Below are positions 12,067 through 23,774 of a stretch of 64,000 bases of DNA, piece after piece. The stretch is taken from the NCBI GenBank assembly GCA_017311185.1, contig JAESUZ010001712.1:2046001-2110000 (forward strand), given 5' to 3'. How positions within the stretch are numbered: position 1 is the stretch's first letter; every line of letters starts with the position of its first letter. The position numbers and the translations under genes are program-made. The stretch comes from Proteles cristata cristata (taxonomy: Eukaryota; Chordata; Mammalia; Carnivora; Hyaenidae). A model generated the notes under the pieces. The model was not told the DNA's origin, made no database searches, and worked only from the letters and a program-made list of their open reading frames with translations.

Positions 12067-12929
12067 AAAAACAAAAACCAAAAACAAACAGGTCCAGCAT
12101 TAATAAGAAGTACCCAGTTAAGAAACAAGTTAACAACACAACCTGAGGCTGGATTTCAACGGGTCTTTGTTGTTTTAATTCAAAGCTCTATACACAAATG
12201 TTGGCGCTTATCACAAGTCAGCAATGGAGGAAGGACTGTTAACAGCCCAATCAGATTCCCAAATCCCCAAAGGGTTTCCATGCCCCAAATGATAAGGCAG
12301 TGCTATAGGAACTGGTTTTCCTTGACTATTAAGTAGTCATTTGTCTGAATGTGCTATGTCAAGCGGGACTACCGAATTCTATCGTGCCAGTCCAACCCAC
12401 TCAAAGAGCAAATACAACTTACCCCTGATAAGTTCTGACATTCTGATTCATCCTGCATTAACTAGGAAGACAGACGTTCCTGTTACCTGTCACCGAACCA
12501 CCCCCCAGCCCCAGGTTCTGGTCTCTTCTCAGTTGCTTAGAACATCTTATTTTCTCTCTCTCCCATCTATTTCAGCTACACATGTTTTAAATTAAATAGC
12601 CTTGTCTGAAGGTAAAAATGAAATAAAAACGTCCACTGCACATTTCCAACATTTCCACAAATCTCTTAAATTCTCAGTCCTAAATGAAATTATTTTACTC
12701 AAGCCAAAAAGGAAACATTTCTCCATGCTTCAATAAGTTTTAAATTCCAACTGGTGGGGAAAGAAGGCATCAAAACAAATGAAAGCCCCAGAGAAAATGT
12801 CTTGGTAGAATGTCCCTTTTTTATATATTTAGGACTTAAAATTCAATCTTTAGCCTTTTAAAAAGAAGTTCATCCAAATGTACAAATAGAATCTCATGAT
12901 AAATGCAAAGTTTATCATACAGCTGCAGA
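12067..12929. other. IGF2BP3: Intron 3, no recognised element
   Basis: This is unique AT-rich sequence. Nothing specific is supported. Confidence 0.5.
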
Positions 12930-13119
12930 GAACGAAGATCATTTACAATTGTGTAGGGTGGAAACAATCTAAATGCCCATCACCTGATGCATGGATAGAC
13001 CAAATGTAGTACAGCCACACGATGGAATAGTTTTTGACCATAAAATGGAATGAAGTACTGACATATGCTACAACATGGATGAACATTGAAAACATGATGT
13101 TAAATAAAAGGCAGTAACA

Positions 13120-13152
<33 letters not shown>

Positions 13153-13190
13153 GATTCCATTACTAGGAAACATCCAGAAAAGGGAAATCT
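12930..13190 (+). mobile_element. Old L1 ORF2 3' end, split by a CA microsatellite
   Basis: The phrases ctaaatgcccatcacctgatg, gaatgaagtactgacatatg and ctacaacatggatgaacatt are the conserved end of mammalian L1 ORF2. The expected following phrase resumes as gtgattccatt after a (AC)n run. Confidence 0.8.
13120..13150. repeat. (AC)n microsatellite
   Basis: About 15 AC units lie inside the L1 fragment. Confidence 0.97.
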
Positions 13191-13191
13191 A

Positions 13192-13278
13192 GGAGCACCT
13201 GGTAGCTCAGTTGGTTAAGCATTCAACCCTCGGTGTTGGCTCAGGTCATGATCTCATAGTTCAGAAGACTGAGCTCTT
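13192..13278 (+). mobile_element. CAN SINE, 5' part only
   Basis: gcacctggtagctcagttgg through ggtcatgatctcatagttca is present. The (CT) body and tail are missing. Confidence 0.8.
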
Positions 13279-13629
13279 AGGAATAACTAAGATCAGTATT
13301 ACTAGATAATAGCCTAGTTTGTTGTGGTTGTTTTTAGCGTTGAACTGTAAGTGTAATAAATTGCACAAAATTTATCAGTTTTGCCATTATGTATACTCTC
13401 CTAAGACCATCACCATAATCAAGGTAAGTTTCTTCTAGTAGGCTGGTCTATTCATACACAGAATACTGAGATGAAGACAGTTGTGTCTCACACATGATCA
13501 GATTTCATCTGCCACAGCAGCACCACATCCACCACCACCGCCCTTGCCCCCAACAAAATTAGGAAGTCACTCCGCTAATCCCCTATGGGCATGAAGTAAT
13601 TCATGCTCTGCACACAGACCTTCTGCTGA

Positions 13630-14020
13630 CTACTTATTCTTTATACCCATGGCTCATAAGGTCCTATCAGCTCTGAACTATCTGAACTGAGAGTCTGATT
13701 GGTATCTTGCCTCCAGTCCACAACCCTGTGACTATTCTCCTGGTACACGTTACTACTCTTCAGAGACTTCAAAATACCAACAAAACTGTCACAACTTCAA
13801 CATGGTATAGGAGATCATCCGTGATCTGGTGCTGCCTACCTCTTCTGTCATCTTCAGTCTACCTCCCACACACCTACTGCTCCAGTCACACCCTCAAGAC
13901 TGAGTAAAGCACCCTCGTTTCCATAGCACCTGAGCTCACCTAATCCTAGAAATGAAAACAATGTCACTTTATCATCTCTTCAATGCTCTTTATTCTCCCA
14001 TTAGACTAGTCATTATCAAC
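13630..14020 (+). mobile_element. L2-like fragment
   Basis: The order ctcataaggtcctatcag, ctacctcccacacacctact, gctccagtcacac, catagcacctgagctcac and cattagactag follows the L2 3' region, with high divergence. Confidence 0.45.
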
Positions 14021-14313
14021 CATAGTGACATGATCATTTGTCAGGTGTGTCACAAATAAGCTTTTCCTAATGGTTAAACTGGCTTCCATGCTTAAGATAT
14101 GTATGATATGTATACAACAAGCGAGTCTAAATCCTCCTTGTTTTGTCTCGTGTTTCAAAACATGAGAAGACAGTACTGGAGTCAGGGTCTAGAGTGCTCA
14201 TCTCTTTTCTTAAATTGCCTCTGGAAATGCCCCCTCCACCAACACCACCACCCCCCCGACTTCATTGTGGTTCCTCCACACAGAGCTACACTAGCCTCTT
14301 AACTTTATAAGGA

Positions 14314-14490
14314 GGGGTGCCTGGGTGGCTCAATTGAGTGTCTGACTCTTGGTTTTGGCTCAGGTCATGATCCCAGGGTCGTGAGACTGAGCCCCACATA
14401 GTGCGCTGAGGGTGGAACCTGCTTAAGATTCTCTCCCCCACTCCCTTGCCCCTCTCCCTAGCCTTGTACACTCACTCTCAAAAAAAAAAA
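14314..14490 (+). mobile_element. CAN SINE
   Basis: ggggtgcctgggtggctcaa head, a short CT body and an A-tail of about 13 are present. Confidence 0.93.
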
Positions 14491-14549
14491 AATTTTTTTT
14501 TTTAAAGAAACTATATACTTGCAATAAACAGTTAAAAAAAATTATAAAA

Positions 14550-14751
14550 GGGGCACCTAGGTGGCTTAGTCGGTTAAGCGTCCAACTTTCGCTTGGGTCA
14601 TGATCTCACGGTTCGTGGGTTCGAGCCCCGCGTCGGGTTCTGTGCTGACTGCCAGCTCAGAGCCTGGAGCCTGTTTCAGTCTGTGACTCCCTCTCTCTCT
14701 GACCCTCCCCTGCTCGCGCTGTCTCTCTCCTAGAAATAAAACATTAAAAAA
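14550..14751 (+). mobile_element. CAN SINE, young subfamily, with TSD
   Basis: It carries the young-subfamily states ggcttagtcggtt, actttcgctt, gactgccagctcagag, cagtctgtgactcc and cctagaaataaa. The duplication aaaaaaattataaaa borders both ends (about 14534-14549 and 14752-14766). Confidence 0.95.
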
Positions 14752-14994
14752 AAAAATTATAAAAAAGGGGACCATGTCTTTGTTACCCAAGAACTGTGTT
14801 TAGCTCAGTGAGCCACAACAAAAACTTAGGGGTTAAAAAAGAAGCCACAAAGTAGTTTTTGTTCTAAGAGCAAAGGAAACTGATTCCAGGTTCCTTTAGA
14901 AGTCCATAGTGATATAAGCAAACAAGTATTTGTCATAAATTCATATAAAAAAGATAAAGAAGTATAAAGTCACAACCATTATAAAAACCAGTTA

Positions 14995-15170
14995 GGGGCC
15001 CCCAGGTGGCTCAGTCCATTGAGCATCTGACTTCAGTTCAGGTCATGATCTCACAGCTCAGGAGTTCGAGCCCCGCATCGAGCTCTCTGCTGTCAGCACA
15101 AAGCCTGCTTCGAATCCTCTGGCCTCTTTTCTCTCTGCCTTTCCCCTGTCTCTTAAGAATAAACATTAAA
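14995..15170 (+). mobile_element. CAN SINE
   Basis: ggggcccccaggtggctcag head, B-box gagttcgagccccgcatc, tail aagaataaacattaaa. It directly precedes the next SINE. Confidence 0.92.
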
Positions 15171-15590
15171 GGGGTGCCTGGGTAGCTAAGTGTCTCTTGG
15201 TTTCAGCTCAGGTCATGATCTCACAGCTCGTAAGTTGAGCCCCACACTGGGCTCTGCACTGACAGTGCTTAGAACTCTTGGGGCGCCTGGGTGGCTTAGT
15301 CGGTTAAGCGTCTGACTTTCGCTTAGGTCATGATCTAGCGGTTCGTGGGTTCGGGCCCCGCGTCGGGCTCTGTGCTGACTGCCAGCTCAGAGCCTGGAGC
15401 CTGTTTCAGTCTGTGACTCCCTCTCTCTCTGACCCTCCCCTGCTCACGCTCTCTCTCTCTATCCTAGAAATAAATAAAACATTAAAAAAAAAAAAAATTT
15501 AAAAAAAAAGAACTCTCTCTCTTTCTGCCCCTCCCTCACTCGCACGGTCTCTCAATAAATTTCAAAATCAGTAAAATAAACATTAGAAAA
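15171..15590 (+). mobile_element. Older CAN SINE split by a young SINE
   Basis: The 5' half is 15171-15279 (ggggtgcctgggtagctaag) and the 3' half is 15509-15590 (agaactctctctctttctgc to ataaacattag). Joined across the insert, these make one SINE. Confidence 0.9.
15280..15508 (+). mobile_element. CAN SINE, young subfamily, nested
   Basis: It interrupts the older SINE, with duplication agaactct at 15271-15278 and 15509-15516. It has all young-subfamily markers (cttagtcggttaagcg, gactttcgcttagg, gactgccagctc, cagtctgtgactcc). Confidence 0.95.
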
Positions 15591-16039
15591 AAGTTAAGTT
15601 AAAATTCAAAGCAGGATATTTAATGCTCTCTTGCCCCACTCACACCTTACCAAAATACACGCACATGCATCCACACTCACACACCAATAAGCCTTCCAAA
15701 TACCAAAAACAGGCTCAGGCTTTGGGGAGGGGTTACCAGAAAGAAGTTATTTTTTAACTATTCCTTACTTCAACAAGAGCAAGGGAAAAAAAACTTCCAC
15801 ATGCCTGGCTCCCCAGAGATTATTTTGTGGAGATCAAGGGAACTTCCTTTAACTACAGCTCAACAATAACCTGTTGCTATTTATGGACAAAACCATTCCA
15901 GGAATTTTATTCTTTTACACCATCCATGAGAAGACCACGTATATTAATAAAGAACAACTCTGTCGCAGGTCCCAAAAAACATATGTAATACTGGTACAAA
16001 ATTCAGATATAAAAAATTTTGAAGAAATATTTAAGTTAG

Positions 16040-16237
16040 AGGGCGTCTGAGTAACTCAGTCAGTTAAGCCCCCAACTCTTGATCTCAGCTCAGGTCATGA
16101 TCTCATGGAGGTGAGATCAAGCCCTGCATTGGGCTTCTTGCTGAGTGTGGGGCCTGCTTAGGATTCTTTCTCCCTCTGCCCTTCCTGCACCTGTGCTTGC
16201 ACGAGCTCTCTCACTCACAAGAAACAACAAAAAAAGG
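16040..16237 (+). mobile_element. CAN SINE, diverged
   Basis: agggcgtctgagtaactcag head, ggtcatgatctcatgg, and a tail of aacaacaaaaaaa. Confidence 0.88.
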
Positions 16238-16601
16238 TATCTACCTTAGATTTCCCTAAACTGTTACCATCATAATTATTCGAGTAAAAATCAAACCATT
16301 TTCTCACATCCAACTCTGTAAACAAATTTCCACTTCAGAAGGCCAACACACACAGACCCAATCTTCGACAGCCTCACAAGCCATGTTGCAAACATCTTTA
16401 TCACTGACAGAAACCAGACAGCATCTCTGCCTCCATCGTTCTACACAAACATTCCAGTGTTAGAGGCACATAGAGCAAAGCCTCAGAACTTTCTAGCCAC
16501 CCTCAACTTCCATAAGTTAGATCCCCTCACATGAGAAGAGATAATCATTTAGAATTTTATAAAATTGTGTGATCAGACCAACTAAGGGAGACAACAGGCC
16601 A

Positions 16602-16678
16602 GGTGCGCGCGCACGCGCACGCACACACACACACACACACACACCTCTCCCTCTCTCCCTCCCTCGCTCTCTCTCTCA
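16602..16678. repeat. Alternating GC/AC tract followed by (CT)-rich tract
   Basis: About 43 bp of strictly alternating purine-pyrimidine (gtgcgcgcgcacgcgcacgc then (AC)n) passes at 16645 into a pyrimidine run of about 34 bp. The first part can adopt Z-DNA. Confidence 0.93.
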
Positions 16679-16879
16679 AAGGCGGAGAAGACAAGCCTCA
16701 GGAGCTCCTGCTGGGCTGGACTGTATGGACCTGATATCTATGCCCAAACCCAATGCTGTGTCCACTTCTCCTGTTACTGCCTTTTACAGTCAATGGTGAC
16801 CCCGTCTAGAGTTACAAACACCAGAAACCCTGCTTTAAAGCCTTGAAAATTTCACCTCATCCCCCAGAAGCTCATCAAT

Positions 16880-17490
16880 GAAAGTCCACTTACACACTGC
16901 TCTGGGCCTGAGTGTTGCGCTCTTCTGCCACACTAGACCAAGCCTCCATCACCTCTCTGTGCGACTGCAGAATGTTCTAGATCATCTTCCCATATTCATT
17001 TCTGATTTCAATGGTTTGTTCTCCAGTGACAAGATTTATATTGTCAGTGTGCTAACCACTGGTTACATGTGGCTACTTGGCACCTGAAATGTGGCTAATC
17101 CGCATGTGATCAGTACAAAATATATAATATCTTGATATTTAAAATAATTGATTACATGTTAAACTGTATTATTTTAGATATATTAAAATACTATTAAAAT
17201 TAATATTCACCTATTTTCTTTTCTACTTTCTTAACACAGCAATTAGAAAATTTTAAATTGCATAAGTGGTCTGCATTTTCTTTCTACTGGACTGTACTAA
17301 CCTAGACTGATTTTTAAAGTTGAGGTAATCAAATTACACCCTACTATCAACTCTAACAGCCTCCCTCTGTATTTGGGAAAGGATCCAAAAATCCCTAATA
17401 AGTGCCCTGAAGGCCCTGTGTGACCTGCTCATCATCTAATGCCACTCTCCCCTCTCCAACGACACTGGCCTTCTTTCAGTAATGAATTAT
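16880..17490 (+). mobile_element. L2, split by a hAT-type MITE
   Basis: The 5' piece has cctccatcacctctc and gactgcag. The 3' piece (17305-17490) has tgaaggccctgtgtgacctg, ccactctcccctctcc and gacactggccttctttc, the L2 order. The MITE at 17036-17304 separates them. Confidence 0.6.
17036..17304. mobile_element. hAT-type nonautonomous DNA transposon (MITE)
   Basis: ccactggttacatgtggcta, ctgaaatgtggctaatccg and a terminal tctttctactggactgta match a mammalian hAT-derived family with GTGGCTA repeats and terminal CAGTGCTGTCCAATAG-type ends. I cannot name the subfamily with certainty. Confidence 0.65.
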
Positions 17491-17499
17491 GGGTGATAA

Positions 17500-17715
17500 C
17501 CTTTGGGTGCTTTCCATTAGAAGCACAGTCTTAAATATTTTAACTCATCTCATTCCACAAAATCCCATAAGGGAACATACCATTCTATAAATGTGTTAAC
17601 TATGCCATGGGGAAGTTAACAGTCTTTCAACTTGGATAGATAAATGATTTAAAATCCCAGAGCTGTCTGATTCCAGAGCCCACACTCTTAACCACTTGGT
17701 CAACTACACTGCCTC
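17500..17715 (-). mobile_element. MIR
   Basis: Its inverted MIR order is ttaactcatctcattccac, ccataagggaacataccatt, and cagagcccacactcttaacc. It ends at the typical ccacttggtcaactacac boundary. Confidence 0.75.
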
Positions 17716-18074
17716 ATTTTCCCACACAATTAAAATAAAATATAATGATACAGACTGCAGCCAGTTCAGTCTTTTCAGTGGTGAACAATCAAAATCAGCC
17801 TCTGACAGACAAAGAACTTTATCAATCCCAGGGGTCAACAAGACTATCCAGCCCTTGCTCCAAGTGGTAAATACTGTATTTTGATACATTTCCATCAGAT
17901 TAACCAGCACTAAGCTGTTCTACATTTTATTAACAGCAATACTTGTAAAACACTCCAAATAATATCAAGTTAGGGTTCCTTTTAACCACCTGCTTCCAAA
18001 TCAGTTACTTCTCCCAAACCCGTAAGGAAACACTTTCAGTCTGATGCGTCTCTCCAAATGGTGTTGGAAGGATA

Positions 18075-18845
18075 TGTCTCATGAAAAGATGCTCAATGTC
18101 ATCTGTGATTAAGGGAATGTAAATGAAAGCCGTAGTAAGATTGCTTCATACCCACTAGAATGGCTATAATTTTCTTTTAAGGAAAGTAACAGAGATTTTG
18201 GCAAGGATGTTAAAAAATTAGAATTCTCATACTTTGCTGAGAGAAATGTGAAATAGCGCATCCTCTATGGAAAACAATATGGCAGTTCCTCAAAAAAATT
18301 AAAAACAGAATTACCACATGATCCAACAATTCCACTTCTGGATATATATCCAGAAGAATTGGCAGCAGGTACCCAAAGAGATATTTGTACACCTATGTTC
18401 CTAAGAAGCATTATTCACAATCGCTGAAAAGAAGAAGCAATCCTGATGGATAAAGTGGTGTGTACATATAAATGGGATATTTATCAGTCAACCATAAGAA
18501 GAAATGAAGTACTGACACTTGCTATATACTATGGATAAATCCTGGAAACATTACCCTAAGTGCAAAGTGGGCCAGACATAAAAGGTCACATATTTATACA
18601 ACTCCATTTATCAGAATAGGTATAGCTATAGAGACAGAAAGTAGACCAGTGTTTTCCAGGGGCTGAGAGAAAGGAGAAATGGAGTGACTGCTTACAGGTA
18701 GGCTATTCTTTCTGGACTAATGAAAACGCTCTGGAATCTGTAGTGATGACTGTATAGTCTTGTCAATATGCAGAAACACACTGAGTTGCGCACTCTAAAA
18801 ATGATTACTTTCATAATTCTGTCAATGGTAGCTCAATTTTTTTTT
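18075..18845 (+). mobile_element. Old L1 ORF2 3' end and 3' UTR
   Basis: Clear L1 phrases in order are aatatggcagttcctcaaaa, ccaacaattccacttctgga, gaaatgaagtactgacactt, ataaaaggtcacatattt and ccaggggctgagagaaagga, ending near ggtagctcaatttttt. Many frame breaks make it dead. Confidence 0.8.
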
Positions 18846-18934
18846 TATGTGTGGATGCTTATATAGTCACACATCCACCCACAGAAGAGAATTGTTTTGT
18901 TGAGTTAATTTCAGAAAATACATTGATTACTATT

Positions 18935-19045
18935 CTAAACATCTTACATATATTTTTTCAATTACTTCTTACAATGTGGCTATTTTCCCCATTTTGAAGA
19001 TGAATAAATTGAGGAAGATTTTAAGTAACTTATAGTAGGACTTTA
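18935..19045 (-). mobile_element. MIR fragment
   Basis: attttccccattttgaagat then gaataaattgaggaag resembles the inverted MIR core. Confidence 0.55.
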
Positions 19046-19486
19046 CTGATCTTGCTTTTTTTCTGTCATCTCAGTGGCCAGTCTACGTTGGTAAAGACAT
19101 AATTAGCTTATTCTCTTTAGCTGCTGCATGGTTTTCCACAGTACAGACTATTAACCTGCTGTCTTTTCTTCAGTCCCCTCAATTACACCAGCCTCCAAAC
19201 CTTGAACACTAAGCTATATGCGGCCTACCCCAACATGCCACAGAGTCTGGGGAGAGTCCAGCAGAAAACTAAGAAAGTAGTGACTGCCCGGTCATCTTTC
19301 TCAGCCCCCAGTTCTCCAAACACACATGAAAAGACTAGGGAATCCCAAAAGTAAACACTAATTTACTCTTTGAGCAGAAAGTTAAGGATTACCACTCTAA
19401 ACAGCTACAAATTACTAGAGGGAAAAAGAGGGCAGTTCTATAGCCTCAACTACAATTCCAATATTATCATGGGTGAAGGCACTAAA

Positions 19487-19708
19487 GGGGCGCCTGGGTA
19501 CCTCAGTTGGTTAAGCGTCCAACTCTTGGTTTTGGCTCAGGTCACGATCTCATGGCTCATGAGATCAAACCCAACATCAAGCTCTGTGCTGACCGTGTGG
19601 AACCTGCTTGGAATTCTCTCTGCCTCTCCCCCTTTTGTGAGTGTGCATGCACATGCGTGTGCTCTCTCTCTCTGGAAATAAAATTAAAAAAAAAAAAAAA
19701 AAAAAAAG
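19487..19708 (+). mobile_element. CAN SINE, first of a pair
   Basis: ggggcgcctgggtacctcag head, tail ggaaataaaattaaaa then a long A-run. It ends 1 bp before the next SINE. Confidence 0.94.
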
Positions 19709-19709
19709 A

Positions 19710-19936
19710 GGGGCACCTGGGTGGCTCAGTCAGTTAAGCATCCAACTTTGGCTCAAGTCATGATCTCGTGGGTTTGTGGGTTTGGGCCCCTCGTTGGGTT
19801 TTGTGTCAACTCCAGCTCAGAGACTGGAGTCTGGTTCGGGTTCTGTATCTCCCTCTCTCTTCCCTTCCCTACTTGCACTTGCATACTCTCTCTCCCAAAA
19901 ACAAATAAACATTAAAAAATAATAATAAAAAAAAGA
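19710..19936 (+). mobile_element. CAN SINE, second of a pair
   Basis: ggggcacctgggtggctcag head immediately follows the previous tail. The tail is aacaaataaacattaaaa. Confidence 0.94.
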
Positions 19937-20194
19937 GGGGAAAAAGTGCCTCATGAGGTTAAAAATATCCAAGATTGCAGTGGCCTCCAAAAGTGGTAGC
20001 AGATCATCCCAGATGCTGGCATTTTATTTGGTGACCCTATCTGACTTTAACTTTAAAACCGAAAAGAAAAACAGCTGGAGTAGAAAAAAGACGTTGGTTC
20101 CAAAGTCAATACTGATAAGCATATTTCCCATAAGAATTAGTCCTTCAGATATGCATTAGTTATTCTACTGGGCTCTATGAGGCCTTATAATAAA

Positions 20195-20790
20195 GCACCT
20201 AGAACTGATAAATGGATAAACAATACATGGTATAATCATACACTAGAACACTGTCTGGCCATAGAAAGGAATGAAGTACGTACTATAACATGGCTACACT
20301 TTCAAAATGTTAAGTGAAAAAGATCCTATAATAATTCCATTTATATAAGGTGTCCAGAACAGGCAAATCTATAGAGACAAAGTAGAAAAGTGATTGCTAA
20401 GGGCTGGAAGAGGCTGCCAAGAAAAGAAGGGTAGTGACTATTAATGGCTATGGAGTTACTTTTTGGGATAATAGAAAATGCTCCAGAATTACACAGTGGT
20501 GACAGTTCTTTACACCTTGTGAATATACTAAAAAACAATTATATGCGTTGAAATATGGATTTTATGAGGTACCTGGGTGGCTCAGTCAGTTGAGCACCGA
20601 ACTGTTGATTTTGGTTCAGGTCATGATGTCACAGTTGTGGGATTGAGCCTCGGTGACAGCATGAAGTCTGTCCCCTCCCCCTCCACCCCCCCCGCCAACT
20701 CATACACCCTCTGTCTCTTGAAAAATAAACTTTAAAAAATAAATTTTATAGTACATTAATTATAGCTCCATTTTCTTAAAAAAGAATGTT
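20195..20790 (+). mobile_element. Old L1 3' end, split by a SINE
   Basis: It matches L1 ORF2 end/3' UTR (gaatgaagtacgtactataa, aaatctatagagacaaagta, ctaagggctggaagagg). After the SINE it resumes as aaattttatagtacattaat and tatagctccat. Confidence 0.75.
20567..20740 (+). mobile_element. CAN SINE nested in L1
   Basis: ggtacctgggtggctcagtc head, deleted middle, C-rich body, tail aaaataaactttaaaaaa. The repeated attttat on both sides fits a short duplication. Confidence 0.9.
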
Positions 20791-22084
20791 TAAGAAGTAA
20801 CAGGATATAAATTACATACAACATAGTCCAATCGTGTTGAAAAATGCCTATCGTACCAGATTGAGCTATGAGTCATTTAACAATATTGTCATTGGGGAGT
20901 AAGACTTTTTTCTTCTTTCCTTTTCTCTTTCCAAATTTTGTATAATGAACATGTAATTCTATAATCAAGAAAAAGGAGAACATCAAACTGGATTATATTG
21001 GCCTTTCCTTTTTTTTTTTTTAAAAAGGTAATGCCAAGAAAATAGTGTTCTCCCCTCCTGTTCTTAAGGCTCTCACTTGGAGACAGTTCTACAGAAACAT
21101 ATGAACAAAGGGCAGAGCCAAATGCATGAATTATTTGGGCAAAGGAAAGAAAGATCTTCACCACACCAACACATTATAACCAACCCAAACCCTGCTAAGA
21201 CACAGCGCTAGCAGAGACAAAAAGTGGGGACTGAAGTGGAATCCTTCCCTCCACTGTTAATTTGTTTCCTATGACAGACATGCATTTCCTAAGTTTAGTT
21301 GCTTTTGAACAGTGGGATGGACAAATCATCACAATATTGCCAAGCTACTGATAAAAAAAACACCCCAACAAATGTTCTTGGGGTTTCTTCTTTCTGAAAT
21401 TATTGGTCCAGGGGGGCAAAAGTATCTACAAGGCAAACCAGGGTTTCCCCACACTCACCCATGTTCTCAGTCACTGGTAGTGTGTATTCAAAATTAAAGC
21501 CTAACTTGGGGCCCAACCATGTATTTAAGCTATACTTAAAAGCTTATACTTAAAAACTGCTCATCAGCTCTTGAGTACTGCTTCTGGTCCCAAATTTTAC
21601 TGCACAAGCTTTTCACCCAGATCCTATCCCGCAGATTGTAACATAATCCTGTTATGTGCCATTTAGAAAATATTTTATTTCCAACTTGGATAATGCCTAT
21701 TACTGAAGAATTGGGACTAGAAGTGGGCATGATCAAGTAATTTTAAAGCTTTTAATCGTAATGAAGGTGCACATTAATAGTAAAAGAAAAGTTACAGTAA
21801 GAGGAAAACAGTATAGTTAGCGGCAAGCTTTCTAGGAAATCAAGTTCACCTCTCAGTGGCTCTATTTACTTGCTAACCAAGTACACCTAGGTTTTTTTTT
21901 TTTAAAGTTGCAAAATAAATAAAAATCTCAATTTGCTAATCTTCAAATCACTCCTCCCTTTACTGCTTCCTTCCATCTCGAACCACAGGGATTCACACAG
22001 TCTGGTCTAGAGTTTGCCATTCCCAGCACATAGTTGGTGTGGAAGCCATATATATGTTCTTGTGGCTTCTACGTGGTCACTTCA
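20791..22084. other. IGF2BP3: Intron 3, mostly unrecognised
   Basis: A possible L1 3' end lies at 20890-20985 (attttgtataatgaacatgt). The rest shows no clear element. Confidence 0.45.
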
Positions 22085-22160
22085 AAACATACATCTACTG
22101 TATGGAGTTGCTGAATTAGTATACTGTACATCTGATAGCAATAAAACACTGTAAAAAAAA
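22085..22160 (+). mobile_element. L1 3'-end-like fragment
   Basis: gctgaattagtatactgtac followed by aataaaacactgt and an A-run is a weak match to an old L1 3' terminus. Confidence 0.35.
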
Positions 22161-22165
22161 AATTA

Positions 22166-22376
22166 TGGGGGTGCCTGGGTGACTCAGTTGGTTAAGCATC
22201 CGACTTCAGCTCAGGTCATGATCTTGCAGTTTCTGAGTTTGAGCTCCACATCGGACTCTGTGCTGACAGTTTGGAGCCTGGAGCCTGTTTCAGATTCTGT
22301 GTCTCCCCTTCTCTCTGCCCTTCCCCTGCTTGTGCTCAGTCTCTGTCTCTCAAAAATAAGTAAACGTAAAAAAAAT
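22166..22376 (+). mobile_element. CAN SINE
   Basis: gggggtgcctgggtgactca head, full (CT) body, tail aaaaataagtaaacgt. Confidence 0.95.
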
Positions 22377-23018
22377 TTTAAATAATTAAAATATACATCC
22401 ACATACTTACTATCCACATGGTGATGCCAGATCTCTATTATTGCTCACAAGTGAATCAGTCTGAGTTTATGTAAAAAGCCAAGCCACAGGCAGCTCTCTA
22501 CATCCTAACAGCAGGTGGGACCTGGACATTTGAGTATCAAATTCTAACATAGATTGGAATACTCATAACCTGTTAAGGTCCTCAATTATATAAAGGCTAT
22601 TTCCATATATTCAGCCAGGAACACAACAAAAATTCACTACATTATGTCAGTTTTGAATGCAAAACCCTTGAGATCACCCATGGCTCTGGGGGGGGAATCC
22701 ACACAAATTACTATTTTTATTTATTTAGTTCAAGACTATCATCATGTACCACTCTCCAACCTCGCCTTTCATCCACTCCCAACTATAGGCTATCCCTAAC
22801 TCACAATGATTAGACTTATGTGTTTTTTGTTTTTTTAACTTTACCGGGGTACAAAAGCGATATGCATTTAGTAGAAAGTGTACTTGGAATTCTTAATTTT
22901 GATCTTTTCCTGGGCTAATGACACTCTTGTGATGCCGGGCAGTGGCAGCAAGCCTCGGCTCCCAGGCAGGCTCACAATCAAGAGGGTAAACAATTGATGG
23001 ACTTAAAACTATTCCATT

Positions 23019-23210
23019 TTTGGGGGGTGACTCAGACAGTTAATCATATCTGACTTGATCTCAGCTCACGTCATGAACTCACGGTTTATGAGTTCAAGCC
23101 CTACACTGGGCCTTGCGCTGACAACACAGGGCCTGCTGAGGATTCTGTGTCCCTCTCTCTGCCCCTCCCCTGCTTGCTCTCTCTCAAAATAAACTTTCAA
23201 AAAAAAGAAA
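23019..23210 (+). mobile_element. CAN SINE, 5' end eroded
   Basis: gggggtgactcagacagtta lacks part of the head. B-box gagttcaagccctacac and tail caaaataaactttcaaaa follow. Flanks attccat/attctat suggest a decayed duplication. Confidence 0.88.
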
Positions 23211-23387
23211 AAAACCAACCTATTCTATCTTTCACTTTCAGTATAGTATTCAATAAATTACATGAGGTATTCAACACTTTATTATGACACAGGTTTTCTG
23301 TGAGATGATTATGCCCAACTGTAGGCTAAGTGTTCTAACATGTTTAAGGTAGGCTAGGCTATGCTATCACGTTTGATAGGTTAGGTG

Positions 23388-23389
<2 letters not shown>

Positions 23390-23428
<39 letters not shown>
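23390..23428. repeat. (GT)n microsatellite at a SINE tail
   Basis: About 18 GT units occupy the place of the T-rich tail of the following minus-strand SINE, inside its target-site duplication. Confidence 0.97.
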
Positions 23429-23432
<4 letters not shown>

Positions 23433-23625
23433 ATTTTTGAGAGAGAGAGCACATGGGAGCGTGCGAGCACAGGGGAGGAGCAGAGGGAGGGGGACAGAGG
23501 ATCCCTAGTAGGCTCGATGCGGACATGCGGACAAGCAGCAAGCCCGATGAGGGACTCGAACTCACAAACCATGCATGACCTAAGCCAAAGTCACCCACTC
23601 CACCGACTGAGCCACCAGGCACCCC
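23429..23625 (-). mobile_element. CAN SINE, minus strand
   Basis: It ends ...ccgactgagccaccaggcaccc. The duplication ataggttaggtgta (about 23375-23388) against gtaggttaggtata (23626-23640) brackets both the SINE and the (GT)n. Confidence 0.93.
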
Positions 23626-23774
23626 GGTAGGTTAGGTATATTAAAAGCATTCTTGACTTATGATATTATCAATTAATGATGGGTTTATTAGGACATAATC
23701 CTGTAAATTGAGCAAGATCTATAATTCCTTAATATCCACTTTTACATTTTAGATCTCATTACCTGCTAGATTGC

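Noticed and set aside
19062..19100. Second plus-strand exon-like block (acceptor ctgtcatctcag, then gtaaag)
   Set aside because: The enclosed segment would be only about 16 nt and the donor is weak.
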